A stretch of 64,000 nucleotides of DNA from Antitrichia curtipendula (Eukaryota > Streptophyta > Bryopsida > Hypnales > Leucodontaceae), in NCBI GenBank assembly GCA_951230915.1, contig OX579638.1:7706696-7770695 (forward strand). The letters run 5' to 3'. This document shows positions 10,258 to 22,775 of this stretch, in pieces. Each line of letters opens with the position of its first letter. Positions within the stretch are counted from its first letter, which is position 1. The notes under the pieces were generated by a model, which ran no database searches, was not told the DNA's origin, and saw only the letters and a list, made by a program, of their open reading frames with translations. The position numbers were made by a program, and so were the translations under genes.

Positions 10258-11415
10258 AGGGTGAATGCAAGAAAGACCAGCCAAAAAGCGTAGCGTTTTT
10301 CACAGTAATCATGTTTTTTGGGGAGTATTGTATAATTAGAAAAAATCTGTTCAATGTATACACCTTTAAGAAGAAATTACCTTAGGAAGGAAAAGCATAG
10401 AAAAATTCTCTAAGTAGGAGAACTGGAAAAGTGCAAAATCTCATGAAAATAGGTATTTTCACATTTTAATTTGTAAAAAATAGGAAAAACAATTTTTAAA
10501 GAAACTAAATTTTTTCCATTTGGGAGGACTTTATAGGAAAGAGATTTCACCAAAAAAATGATCTTGAAACAATTTTGAATGTTCAGAACTGTGAGCGCAA
10601 GGGAGCCCTGTTCACACGTATGTGGAGGGCATAAAATAAAATATTTTTAAATTTCCTTTGGTAGAAACATGACTTCCTACTATGGGAATAGACCATAGAA
10701 ATTTCAGATCTAGATCGTTAAGTTTGGATACTCCCCAGTACTAAAAAACCCTAAACTGCAAAGTGTGACAAATTAGCTAAATTGAAATTTAAATATAAAA
10801 TGATTTTTAAATTTTTTTGAAAAATAAGGGATCTAAACAAGATCAAGTTAGCCATCTCCAAGAAAAATTTCAAGTTAATTGGATTCATTAGAGTTATTCG
10901 TAAAGTAAACCTGAGTTTAAAGGTAAAACTGGGGTTTGAACCCCTGCTTTATGTAAAAAAGTAGGTGAAAAAGTAAAAAGCTCGCGCAATCAACACTAGC
11001 AAAACAAAACTTGGGACCAAACTTTCTTTCGCATCGAAATGGTACCTAAAAAAGTTTGGACCTGAGTTTACCTGTCAAAGAAGTTGTACACTGACAATTT
11101 GTGAGAATGGAGGGTGGAGAGGTTGTTTTTATAATGAAATCCACTGTTCTTTATGAACTCTCAAAGGATTTGGGTTTATTTTAAGATTGAGCTCCTCCAA
11201 GCTCTTACAATTTACTTACAACTCCAACCATTTACATATCCCATATGGGTTGCTTTACCTCCTTTCACCAATTTGTATAAGAGCTTGTTTAAAACTGGGT
11301 ACCAAACTAGGGATGACTTTACAAATAACTCTATTCTTCAAAAGTTATAGCTGATAACAAGCCCGACTCGTCAAGTGTGACAAAAAATAGTACTAGTCTT
11401 TCTTGCATTCACCCT
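10258..11415. mobile_element. TA-flanked element with about 20-bp terminal inverted repeats
   Basis: Starts AGGGTGAATGCAAGAAAGAC at 10258 and ends with its exact inverse at 11415, with TA at 10256-10257 and at 11416-11417. The TA flanks suggest the Tc1/mariner/Stowaway type. The termini resemble those of the elements at 41202-41899 and 53351-54047 (GGTGATTGCAAGAAA). A deleted fold-back copy lies near its right side (11105-11290). No transposase is recognisable, so the element is non-autonomous. Confidence 0.75.
11105..11290. mobile_element. Internally deleted fold-back MITE
   Basis: Left boundary block ggtggagaggttgtttttat and right boundary block of the 'acatatcccatatgggttgc' to 'ccaatttgtataagagc' type are present, but the two long arms are largely missing compared with 6649-7267. 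It is nested within the TA-flanked element. Confidence 0.5.
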
Positions 11416-11417
11416 TA

Positions 11418-12240
11418 AAGTTGATCTTTGAACTCAAATTTTTAATTTTCAAGTAAAAACAAGAACATAGGATATGTATTGCTTTTCAAAACATTTTCAC
11501 CATTGGGATTGGTATCCCTCAATTTTGTGTTACAGTTCCTAGTTCCCAGTTCCGAACAATTTGGTATTCTTTTTCATCATATTCCTTCCTTCCACTTTAT
11601 AGTATTTGGGATGAATATGATTGTTCAATATATTGTATGTTACAACTCTTATGTTTACAAATCCATCTATTAAAATAGATTGTAGTTTTGTTTGTTTGAT
11701 ATTGTGAGATCTCCCGGATTGTGCAAGCCCTGTTGGCATCTAGGTTGGCATGCTTGGTAGTGTTGGAAAGTCCTCAGCAAGGAGGGGGGCAGAAGCTTTG
11801 TTCCATGGCATTTGGACCTATAGTGTAGAAGTTATGAAATTTTGGAGTTTTTATGAATTAAAAAATTACTTTTACTTTTACTTTGGCAACGGGACAGGGC
11901 ACACTAGTTTGGACTATATTCAAATGAATGTGAAAACGATCATCAAACACAATATACCGGCACTTGGTTTTGAGCGTCACTGCATTGTGAGGGAAAATAT
12001 CCAATACTAAACGAGCGTGTGCGGAGTTTCTTCAATCATTATTTTAGCGTGATAGAAACCGTGGACCTCACGTGCTGGTCAACGATAAATGTAATAACTT
12101 ACTGAACGACATGCCTATTTGTTGGATAATTTAGATTGACCATTGCTTTTTTATCTTATTTTATTTTTTTAGTTTGACACAACGAAAGGATAGCTCAATA
12201 CATGAACCTCGTGAATCGAGATGTTTCAGTTTTATCTCTT
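11418..12240. other. Intergenic DNA, no gene
   Basis: Short frames only, none with a recognisable domain. From about 12000 the base composition becomes less AT-rich towards the gene region that follows. Confidence 0.45.
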
Positions 12241-14660
12241 CCCATGCCAGTACTGACTGTACTGTACTGATCGATGGAGTGTGGGTCTGAGCTACCGCTG
12301 CATGGATTTCAAGGTCGTTCCAACTGGATTGCAACAGCAGCTAACTTAATTTCCCACGTACGTAGCTGAAACATTGGCCATGTTACTACGTAACTTCACA
12401 CGTACCGAGCAGATCAACCCATAGCCACTGGGTTACTAGCTCCCTGCATGCAAGCATCCGGGCCCAGCTGAGGTCTCAAATCGATTGGAGACCACTCTAA
12501 GTTACGGTAACTGAAGTTAGCAGCACACTCGGACCGATCGTCTTTGGAGCGTCCCACAGACGAGCTTGCTACCCGTGTGTAAGTACACTCATTGATTGAT
12601 CAAGGCGCCGGAGAATAGCCTCTAACTGTTGTTGTAGCTGGGTATTTATATAATCAGTTGCCTGATGATGGAGAGCCGCAGGAGCCCGCAACAGAAGCAA
12701 GGTGGCAGCCCTGCGGTTGAATTGTCAGAGGGATTGCGCATTCATGATTGCGCAGAGCGTGCACAGCGACGGAGGGGCCGAGGGGCGGCCCCACGGCCCA
12801 TGCTCCATGATGAATGCATGATACGATGCCCACTGGCACCCACCAGCCTGCCCATGTGGGCCGCTCCTGCAGTACCTAAACCCTGTTCTCAATTCTCTTA
12901 CCAGGGCAGCATCACCATGTCCATCTTGTCTCCACTTTCAAAAGCGAACCGACTACAGTATTCTGTGATCGAACAACGTATGAGGGGACTTTCTTTCTTT
13001 CTTTCTTTCTTTCCAGGCGCACCGGGCCATCGTCAGCATCCTGCGTTCAAATCAGCCTGGGGCGTCAAAATGGAGAACCAAGAGATTCCCCTCAGCCAAA
13101 GCACATCAAGCAGGAATCTCCAGAGCTTCACGTCTTCCCTGTACTTGTTAGATATTTGGAACCTGGATGGGAGAGGATAAGAGCACACTTTCGAGATATT
13201 AAATGGATAATTTGACATCGAGCATAGACAATTGTAAAGTCAACCAATGGGGAGCAAAAATGAAGCTAACAAGCAGTGCAAACTATCAATATTTCTGTGA
13301 CTCTTCCGTGGATGCGTTTAGGCGAGCTCATTTATATCGTAAGACCTACCTCTGGAGGCATCATTGTCATTGTCACGAACGTTGAATAACCATTGGTGGT
13401 AAAACTTACAGCCTCAAGAACTTCTTGCTCTTGAGCCATCCAAAAGGATCTGCAAAGATGTCAAAGTAAACTGCCATTCTCTCAGAGATGTACAACATGA
13501 ACCAAAAGCTGCATAACGACTCTCTGCACAAGCAAACTCTCAGCACAAGCAACTTTAGAACAACCTCATTTGTTCAGAGCCTGTAACTGAACTGATCACG
13601 GATCTGTACTGTAGTACAAAGATCTATTGATGTAAGCACTTCAGAAGACCGATAAAAATTGAACAGAACACATTGGTAATGAATGACCATCGACTATGCT
13701 CCAGAAATTCTAGAGACCATTGAAGGCATGAAGACAGGCAATCCATCAAGACATGAAGGCACGCGAATATGGGAGTGAACTTCATAGAGTGAGAATTCAA
13801 GCAATCTATCGGTGGTAAAACTTCCAGCCAAGTACAGTACAGTACTTGGAAAGTACGGAGTATAACTTAGGACACATGGAACGCCAGTGCCGCTCGCAAC
13901 TGATTCAAGTCTGCCACGTACGTGTATGCCCTTCATACCAAGTCCACGTGGAGCGGCGCATGCTCCTCTAGGTCATCCGTCCGCCTTCAGGATCACGATG
14001 GCCCCGCCGAGGTCAGTACTCTTTCCGTCAGCATGTAGCAATCTAGAATCCTCTCGATTCTCAAAAACAACATGACCACTACAAAAAAAAACCCAACGCA
14101 TCCGACAGTTTCACATAACTGTCCGGAAGATTACAGATCAAGACTCAAACTTGGCTATGCATCTTCTTAACAATCTCCACTTGATTACGAAACGCATCAC
14201 AAGGCAAACGCATCGAGGAATTCGGATCTCTAGATGTAAAAGCACAAGGCTGAAAACAGTCTCAATAATGCCAAAACACGAATGCAAGACTCAAGTTATG
14301 GCAATTGAGCTTTATGACGTTACAAGACGACAATTTACAAGAAAAGGCCAGCAAGAGAAGAGAATGTGAAGATGACGTGTGCCGATGTCGTATTGGAACC
14401 TGATCCTTTTTTCCTTCTTGATCAACAAAGATACAGAAGCTTCGTTTCCAAGCATGGCCAAATGTGCATGGTGTATCCTCTTTCTATCAACTATATATAC
14501 AAGTACCAAGAGCAGTAGTAGAGAACACCACGACCTGTCATGAGAGCTGTGGATCTACTGCACAGCATGCTTTGTCTACAACAAAGCTCCTTACCAAGAC
14601 TCCGGCAAGCAAGCTACTCGCAGATATGACACCGCACCTAAATTAATCCAGTGTGCAAAA
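12241..14660. other. GC-moderate region downstream of the RING-H2 gene; short frames of unknown status
   Basis: Composition is gene-like. A 171-codon plus-strand frame (12665-13180) has a plausible ATG but no recognised domain, and part of it is coded by a CTTT/TTTC microsatellite. Its frame is not supported by homology I know, so I leave it uncalled. The part nearest 14660 may hold the RING-H2 gene's 3' untranslated region, since that gene ends at 14665 on the minus strand. A CACTACAAAAAAA word at 14074 resembles a CACTA end, but no partner was found. Confidence 0.35.
12989..13014. repeat. CTTT microsatellite
   Basis: About six uninterrupted TTTC units, ending tttccagg. Confidence 0.9.
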
Positions 14661-14664
14661 TAAT

Positions 14665-16584
14665 TCATCTCAACTCACTGGCAGATTGGATTGCCGCGGG
14701 CTCATGCTGATCGCTGCTTGCACCAACTGGTTCTGCCGGATTGGAGTTACTTGAATTCGCTGCTCCACCAACATCATGCTTACATAGGGGGCATGACGCA
14801 TTAATCTTGAGCCATTTGTCAACACACTCGACATGGAAATGATGTGTACAAGGCAGTTCCCTTAACTCCACACCATCCACATACTTCCCCAAGCAGATGC
14901 AACACACAGCGTCTTCAGCGGATACCTGCCTCTCCTTCTCGGTTCCAGGTGCCACAAATCCTCCTTCTCCCGCACTTTCTGAATCTGATTCATTCTCATC
15001 CTTTTTGGCTTTCCTGCCTTTCGAAGACTTGGCTTTAAATTTGTAAGTTGGCAGTGCTGAAATGACGTCTGCAGATGCACCTTTGGTCTGATTTGCATCC
15101 TCACGGAAGCCCAACAATGCAATTATGCAGGGCAAGCAGCAGCATATAGTCGCACACAAGATAAACGGCATCGCATATCCAATGCAACTGAATGTAAGGA
15201 AAACAATGCACAACCTGCTTGCAACAGAGGAAAACCCATGTCAGTGCGCAACTTCAGTTTAGCTTCCAGCAATCAAATCGCAAGCCCAACTTCAGGAATG
15301 GCAGGACCACACAAACATCTGTCTCCAAGGTTGAGGTCTACACCTGTACAAATTTGGGGCCTCGCTTGATGATGAGTGCCCACCAAAAACCCAAACATTG
15401 CCAACCACAAACCAGATTGCAAAGAAACAATCCAGCACTATCTTGAACCTCTCAATGAACACCCTAATCCTGCACACACGACCAAATCATCACTCAATGC
15501 TCTTCCATCCCGCATTTGCTTAATCATGAAACCATTTAACAAATAAAAAGACAACGATGAAGCAGCCAATCCTCATGTAAAGCGCCGCCATTCCTATGCT
15601 CCTGCTCGACTGACTCTCTACAACGATCTGCTCATGAAGACCAACTAGTCTCCACAACTAGTGATCAGAAAATAAAAACAGAAAGAGAATAATACCTGTC
15701 ATCGGCAACTGAGCCGCGTTCCAGAGACCCTCGATTCCGAACTGTTTGTAAAACCTCATCTCGTGCAGCTGAAGGGCTTAGCGATCTATAAGATGTAGCC
15801 CCAGATCCGCCAGATGGAGTCAGCGAAGAAGAGGGAGCTTGGGGAAGCGGGTTCTGCTCCCTAGAACGTACGAAGCGGTGACTGTAACGCCAATAGAGTA
15901 GAGGCAAAGTTGCTAGGCACCCAACAGCATAACCAATCACCCATACTTGCAGTGGCGCTTCTGGATGCTCATTTCTAGAGAGAGAAAGGACGATAATCGA
16001 AGCGATTATCTGGCTGATTGTGATGGTAAGTTCGATGGTTATCCAGAGACCAGAATTCAATGGACTTGTTCTTTGTCGAGAATTCCGGATTTGCGTGTTT
16101 GCTGATCTTGCCGAGGCAGTAGATGCGTCCGAAGGAAAAGAAGGCTGCCCTCTTAATGATGAGTTTGCAGACAAACTTCTTGACAGTGTCTCCCCTGCAC
16201 AGATAAAAGCATTCTATCTTGATCAATGATGCGCTATAAAAATCGGCACGAGGGGGTTTCACATTCGATAGTAAGGGTAGCAATCCAATTTCCTACCAAG
16301 AAAGCGGAAATGAGAGCATCTGATATTCCTGAACTGCGAAACACCGCAAGAAAACAGCTAAAATTTTGAATACCTGTAGAAACTCCTTCTTGTGTTACAG
16401 ATGGAGAACTCGAGCTTCGAAAAAGTACTCCGTTCTCGACACTCGAAGAAGCGAAGGAAGTACCGGTATCAGGTCGAATAGACACAACATGTTCATGTTG
16501 GGCGGAAGGTTGTTGATCCATTAGCAAGGGAGATGTGTCACTTGTCTGAGATTCAAGATCCAAGTCCTCACACCGACCGGCCAT
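14665..16584 (-). CDS. Membrane RING-H2 E3 ubiquitin ligase (RIE1-like), 4 exons
   Basis: Exons on the minus strand: 16584-16374, 16194-15696, 15469-15344 and 15214-14665. All introns are GT-AG, phases join cleanly, and the 1386-nt total gives 461 residues. The N-terminal half is Ser-rich and polar. Hydrophobic segments follow: [39 protein letters not shown], a third in exon 3 ([20 protein letters not shown]), and [20 protein letters not shown] running into [14 protein letters not shown]. After an acidic/basic linker comes a RING-H2 at about residues 383-423: C-x2-C (CCIC), PC-x-H-x2-H-x2-C ([10 protein letters not shown]), CPLC. This order, with the CCCLPCI motif and an ALPTYKF segment, is that of the plant RIE1-like family, whose members are membrane-anchored ubiquitin ligases. 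Known for the family: ligase activity with the RING facing the cytosol. Inferred: the same here. The start is the first ATG in frame, preceded by a non-homologous leader. Confidence 0.88.
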
Positions 16585-16599
16585 GGAAGTTCACAAAGC

Positions 16600-18500
16600 C
16601 GCCCTCCAACCTAGGAAGGGTAACGAAACATAACCCGTCCGTCTTGACACCAGAGCGTCAAAAGCAAATTACACGGCAAATTTTGCGAAAGCTGTCTGTC
16701 GTAAGCTGGAAATTCCAAACTGGTAAGTTCAGCCCAAAAAGTCCAGATATTTATAACGTAGTCGCTTCTCCTTTTCGAATCGATGGCGCAAACACGGAAG
16801 ATGATAGACTATCTAAAAGTTAGGAATTTAGAATGGATCGTCAACTGCTGACTCTAATGCAAGAACGTGGGCATAGGCGCTACTAAGCGGTATCCACTTC
16901 ATGTCTTCTTTATGCAATTGAGGCTGAAGAACGAGGAGCTCCAATCGCCATTAAAAGCCCTATCAGCAGATCAAATGTAAACAACTAGTCAGGTCAGATA
17001 CAAGTTAACGTTCAAGTTAATACAAAGACTAATATCAGCGAGATTATTGATAGGCTCAGTTTAGACAGTCTCACGAAGGAATCGAATTCAGTCTCGCTCG
17101 GCTGTTACGAAAAGCGATTTCGTTCTAGAATGATGGTGACAATCCAGCATCCTAAATCGAATACTAGGTTATAAATCCCGTTAGATTACGGCGACAAATT
17201 GAGACAGCTGAGCTACTCATCAATACGGTTACTGCTACATAACAAATGAGAGGGCTATATTAAACGATTGCGTAGTTCAAAATAGAGTCAACAGAGATAG
17301 AGGAAATAAATGTTCACAATCAATGGAGGAAATGCAAGCGGGTAATTTCTCATTCACGTGGAATGTCTTCGACAAAGAACCCTAGAACTCGTCATAACCT
17401 TCCAGTGCACAAACTCACCAGCAGGATTCAAATTGCCAGTATTCAACGATCCACTACGAAATACTCTCTACACAAAGGATGGCATGCCCTATCAAACCCG
17501 ATCACGCCATAATGGTCTTACGACAAGCTCCAGTAAAACAAGGAGCGGAAATAAGTAATGAAATAAGTCAAAGTATTATGTCAACATATGAAAAGTAACC
17601 TGTACTCTAAGTGGATATTCAAATAGAGTTAGTGTATATATCTAAATTTTCATTGGCATACTAAATAGACTACGGATGCTTGCTATGCAAGAGCAACTAA
17701 AACCCTAACGCAGTAGAGCAGATAGGCATCACTCAGTTTCACTTAGAAACACACAAAACAAAATGCACAGAGCGGTAGGTAAGTACCGCGGAATTGAAGC
17801 GCACAAAAGTCACTGTCCGCAGCACTTTCACGCTAAATCTCCAAATCCAGAGCAAAAGCAAAATCAGAAACGCATTTCAAAGCTTCAATCCCAACCTCGT
17901 TCACAAACTAATTGAAAATGACTCCAAGTACGAAATCAAACTCCTGTTACCGATCAAAACTCCGGACACCAAACTCCGGACGCCAAATTCACAACCTACA
18001 CAAATCCATACCAGGTCGGCGCTGGAGTCAGCTCCGATCGACTTCGCCAGAGCGGCCACAGAACCTCGACGCCAAGAAAACGGGAACAAGAAGAGGAATG
18101 ATCGGTAAGAGCGCATACTTAGCGGGCTTGCTTGCCGGGATGCACTGGAAAGCATATTCGAAAGCCACGGGAGCCGCAGCATCATGTGAAGGCGGCATCG
18201 GAAGTCGTAAGCCTGAACTGAACGAGGAGAGGCGATGTTGATCGCTTAGGGGATGGCTGCTCGCCATAGCAGCAAAGATGCGCAGCAGCAGTGAGTCATC
18301 GTCTCCACTCTCTCCAAGTGCCCTTGCCTCTCTGGCTCCGGCGCCGGCCGTCCGCTCGAAACTGACGGATACAAAAATCTGAGGAAGAGGTTGAGACGAC
18401 GGGAACCCGCTCCGTCGATGGAACTTCGTCGTTCTTTGCACGACGCAGATCGTTGATAGGGTCTGCGTCTTCGTGCTTACGCCGCATCATTCATGCCGGG
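16600..18500. other. Upstream region of the RING-H2 gene with a GC-rich block at 17.9-18.5 kb
   Basis: Lies 5' of the RING-H2 start. The 17.9-18.5 kb block is GC-rich and contains a minus-strand frame (18441-18028). One candidate start in it gives about 80 residues beginning MASSHPLSDQHRL, with a hydrophobic stretch KYALLPIIPLLVPVFL. I recognise no family. The block may be an untranslated first exon or promoter of the RING-H2 gene, or a small membrane-protein gene; sequence alone does not decide. 16.8-17.8 kb shows nothing notable. Confidence 0.3.
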
Positions 18501-18523
18501 GTATCTTTTTCGTTCGCCATTAA

Positions 18524-18737
18524 CCCTTAAAAGCCTCGATCCTTTTACAAATGTTGGCACATTTTTGCTTATATCTTTGTACATAAATATCGTTTATAGC
18601 AATTTCATGAAATTGCTCATAAAGGAAGGTTGTCTTTTTAACATTCAAGTATTACATCAGTTGAATGAGAAGTCAATTGGACTAAATAGTGTCTGCAAGG
18701 CCTTTGTTCATTGTCCAAAATGTGGACGTCAGAACGC
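18524..18737. mobile_element. Small TTAA-flanked element candidate
   Basis: TTAA (18520-18523) followed by CCCTTAAAAGCC, and at the other side GACGTCAGAACGC followed by TTAA (18738-18741). The ends do not form a good inverted repeat, but TTAA on both sides and a CCC start fit the other TTAA elements here. The GCGTTCTGACGTCC word echoes GACGTTCTGCGTCC in the element at 38140. Confidence 0.35.
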
Positions 18738-18741
18738 TTAA

Positions 18742-18978
18742 CCCCCTAAAGGATTGTGACTATGTTTTCATCAAAAACGCTTCAAAAATGTCATTTCTAG
18801 TACAAGTACCAAATTTTAGGAAAAAAACAATTTTGGACACATGTAACTGTAGGATCTTGTAGTATGCTAATCTGAGAAGATGTAAAAAAAAATTCAAAAT
18901 TTTCCACCGTGTAGATTGCAAGATATTATTATTTGAAGTGAAAAGATCCCTTTTTTGGAGGGGGGAGGGACCCTAGGG
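18742..18978 (-). mobile_element. Short TTAA-family copy (internally deleted)
   Basis: TTAA (18738-18741), then CCCCCTAAAGGATTG. The following TTTTCATCAAAAACGCTTCA and AATGTCATTTCTAGTAC match the inverted right end of the copy at 19216-19861. The far end is GGGAGGGACCCTAGGG with TTAA at 18979-18982. At 237 bp it is much shorter than full copies. Confidence 0.5.
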
Positions 18979-19215
18979 TTAATTGAAAGTTATCATACCC
19001 CTAGGTTAGATTCCACATGCATGTCAACTGAAAATGGTCTAATTTTAAACTTCAGCTTGTGCAAAATGTGAGTTTTTAATTTTTAAATTATTAGAGAATA
19101 CTATGGTATTTTAGATTTCACTATCAACTAAAATATTCAAAAATAATTTTTATTTTTTTCTGGATATTGGTCTATAAATTTAATAAACTTCAAATATGCT
19201 TCAAATTTTGCTTAA

Positions 19216-19861
19216 CCCCTAAAGGACCATTGTTCCTTTGGGGACAAATTGGATTTGAGGCACAAACCTATAGTCTCAATTTTTGTCATTATTTTTTGAA
19301 ACTTTTTTGGAGATAGAAAAACTAATTATCGTGAAAAAATAAATTTTAGGATTCATTTCTGAATGCAATTTTTACAATTTTTTCATAAAAATAATTCCAC
19401 ATGGTTTAGTTTGCTTGCTAGAAAAATCTCACCATTCGATTTAGTGCATTTTAATTCCATCTTAGAGGTATTTATTATAATTTAGATTTTCCTTCTATCT
19501 TCTATCTATTTTTATTTAACAATTCTTTTAGAACAAAATTAATTAAGTTTTTAATTAAATTCTTTCCCTAAACTCTCAATTCAATTTCCAACGTAAAGAC
19601 TGAAACCTCAAAACTTTGTAGTGCATACAAGCTAATCCCGCAATGTGCAAAAAAATTATTTTTTTCACTTTAAATGCAAATATTTTGCAATGTATGTGGT
19701 CAAAAATTTTGAAATTTATTCTTTGCATTTTCATACTAGTTAGGTATAAGATCCTCCAGTTAGACATGCAAAAAAAAATTCACTTTTTTTTACTCTTAGC
19801 AATAGAAATGACAATTTTGAGTGTTTTTTGACAAGGAAAAAAGGCCTTAGTCCTTTAGGGA
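19216..19861 (+). mobile_element. TTAA-flanked element with CCCCTAAAGGACC ends (646 bp)
   Basis: Complete copy. TTAA at 19212-19215, start CCCCTAAAGGACCATTG; end CTTAGTCCTTTAGGGA, then TTAA at 19862-19865. The two ends are inverted repeats over about 15 bp with two mismatches. The interior is AT-rich and non-coding, with landmarks shared by the other copies: a 'ggggacaaattgga' block near the left end, 'agtttgcttgctagaa', 'attccatcttagag', and 'caatagaaatgacaatttt' near the right end. Target site TTAA with CCC-starting ends is the piggyBac-superfamily arrangement; assignment by ends only. Confidence 0.7.
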
Positions 19862-19865
19862 TTAA

Positions 19866-22771
19866 TCATCTATACAATGACCGAGGCATAATGTAGTTTG
19901 GATTATTTTGAAGTAATTTTGAGGGGAGGGGGGTAAGTTGAAAATTAAAGATATGTTCAAATTTCATTATGTAATGAAATAAAGTTTTTATTGTTTGAAA
20001 ATTAAAATTCATATTATACAAGGATTTGAAAAATTGAAACTAATACACTTTTATTGAAAGGAAATTCTATCTAAATATTGTGCTACATATAGATTCCAAT
20101 TTGGTTTGATTAGAGGTAGTACTCCTTATCTTTGTGTTTCAATTCAAAAGATCCAAGCTATAAGTATGCACTATCTATCAACTTTCTCCAAACCCCACAA
20201 TTTTCTAAGAAGATCAAGACTGTGAGTGTGTAATACCTATCAATCTTCCCAATAAATCCTATGACTATCTAAGAAGACAAGAGTATGTAACACAAAAACA
20301 AAGAATTCAAAGGTGTTTTTCAATGATGTAATACAAAGCTTAACAACAATGTTCCAAGACTTGTTTTGGGCAAGATTGAGGTTTTTCCTATCTTGCCTTC
20401 AATACATACTATTATTACGTCTTGAAGTTTCTTCAAAGAAAACTAGGAGTCTTTAGGAGGTACTAAGAAATTGTAAGGGTTACTAGGAGACTTTTAGAAT
20501 CCACATATCTAGTCTAGATGCTCACGTAAAGTTTGCAAATAGTCACACAAATATCATAGGAGTCCCCTACAATATTAGGCGGATATACATATCATTGAAA
20601 GAAGGTTTGACTCTTACAAAGTCCAATAAGATAGAGAAAAATTGTCCAAGTTGATGAAGGATGAATGTTAGTGAGTATTAAGCAACTTGTTTTTGTGTTT
20701 GACATTAGCAATTTTTGGACTTCTTGGACCTCTTTATACTATCTTTGCATGTGTAACGCTTTATTCATGGTTGAATTAATGCACTACAATAATGCATGTA
20801 TCCATTGCATCTTCTAAGTAAGGTCCCTTTAGATTTCAAAAGGGACATTCATTACTTTGAAGAACATTCAATTAGCCAAAAATAGATGTTTGTAAGTATA
20901 GCCTACATATTGTCTATAATAGAATTTGGATTGTGTTATTTGGATTTTTGAAATTTGAAATAGTTGACAATCAATGTTTTTATTTTTTAGTCCATTTTAT
21001 TATAGATGAAATATGCTTATTAGTCATTTTTAAAAATATCATTAGTAATTCAAAATCTCCTCTAAAGTTTTTTGTTGACATCCCAATGTTGTGAAGTTCA
21101 TTTTTGGTGTATTGGGATGTATCATGTGAGCTTCAAAACATGGGATTCTCATTCATTGACTTCTCTTGTGGATTTTGTACTCCAAATAATTCATTTAAGT
21201 TCATTAGAGATGGAACTCAAAAATTTGATTACTAACAATAGTCACCAATGGGTTAAGAATTCACTTCAAATCCTAATTTTTTTTTAAAATTAACCCCTAA
21301 ATGATCAAAGCCTTTTATTTAGCTTCTTGGAGATTCACTTGAAGTTTGCCCAAAATTTCACAAAAAGTCAAAGCTCTGGTAAGTTCCCAGGGAGGTCACT
21401 TAGTGTATCTATAGTATACCACGTGCGGCTAAATGATCTTTTGACCTCTTATTTATTTTTTAATAAACTATAATTTTAGCCTACAATTTTGAACATTGTT
21501 TAATCAAGACTATAAGATTCTAATGCCAAAATCTTCAATCCAAATAATATATGAAATGATTTCTAGAGAAGGTTGAAAAATGAACTAAAATGACATGTTT
21601 TTCAACTCAAGTATTTAAAGAGAACACATTTAGACAACCATTGCATCAATATTCAAGAAATATAAACTTTCAATGGAGACTAATGTTTTAGAATTTTTTG
21701 TGTATTTTTTAAACAATTTTTTTATATTTTATATAGAGGTGTGAAAGTTATTTTCAGCTTTATAGTGTATCTTTTTACTTCAAAAATTTGTATCTAATTG
21801 TAATTTATGTATAAAATTATCAATAATTTATAACATAAACTTTCAAAGTAGGAAAATCTACTCATATTTGTTCTTTTTCTTTTATTTAAATTTGAAGAAG
21901 TAAATAGAAGGTCCAAAATCCTCGCCACACGTGGGTTGTATAAATGCATACAGTGACCTCCCCGAGGGTAAGTTTCGTCATTTTTAAAATTAGAACCATA
22001 CAAAATCAAATTAGTTATAAATCACACATGAAACAAAATGTAACAATATCACTTATAGATTGAAGATTATAATGTTTGATTATGAAGGTGTTAAATTGTA
22101 AAAATGATGAAAAATCCACTAATATTTTTTCTAGATGTTAAATTAAAATTGAGATCAAGAAAAAAATACAAGGTTAAAGGACATGACATGCATGACCATA
22201 ATTAATTTATGACTTCTCAAAATCTACACTACAATTTTTTTAAATAAATTTATGATGTGATTTTCCATTAAGAGAGATTTGAAGGTAAAGGAGGGCCATT
22301 TCAGACCTCTTCCCCTTGTTGGAAACTACAACATTGCTCTCAGAAATTTTAATAATTATACATCTTTAAAAATAAATTTAAAATCTAAAAATACTAATAT
22401 CTGATGTGGCACAATTTGTGCCACATTAGACTGCATATGTAGCAGAGTTCCCACAGTCCAAGAACTTGCAGTTTTCTGGAGCCCTTAAATCTCTTTTAAT
22501 GCTTCAAGATTTATTGTATTTAAGGCTCATTTCCTAAAGTTCTTAACTTTAGAAAATTTAGATTTGCAATGGATACCCTTGCACAAAATCTTGAATAGAA
22601 AAATTACAAATATACATTTCAAAATTTGACTTTTCATGCTCTTGTTGATGCTACAAATAGATTTAAAAAGCTACTAAACTTGTTATAAAAAATATCAAAA
22701 AATCCATATGGTTTTATTTTAACTTTAGAGATTTATTGACGCTAAAACGAGGTGCCCTTTAGTCTAGGAAT
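19866..22771. other. AT-rich intergenic DNA with one isolated TTAA-family end
   Basis: No gene recognised. TTAA at 21290-21293 followed by CCCCTAAATGATCAAAGCC looks like an isolated family end, with no partner located. The remainder is low-complexity AT-rich sequence. Confidence 0.45.
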
Positions 22772-22775
22772 TTAA

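Noticed and set aside
12665..13180. 171-codon frame with ATG
   Set aside because: Partly encoded by a microsatellite, no recognised domain and no conserved context; kept only as a note in the region entry.
14074..14125. CACTACAAAAAAA, a CACTA-like end
   Set aside because: No inverted partner or 3-bp duplication found nearby.
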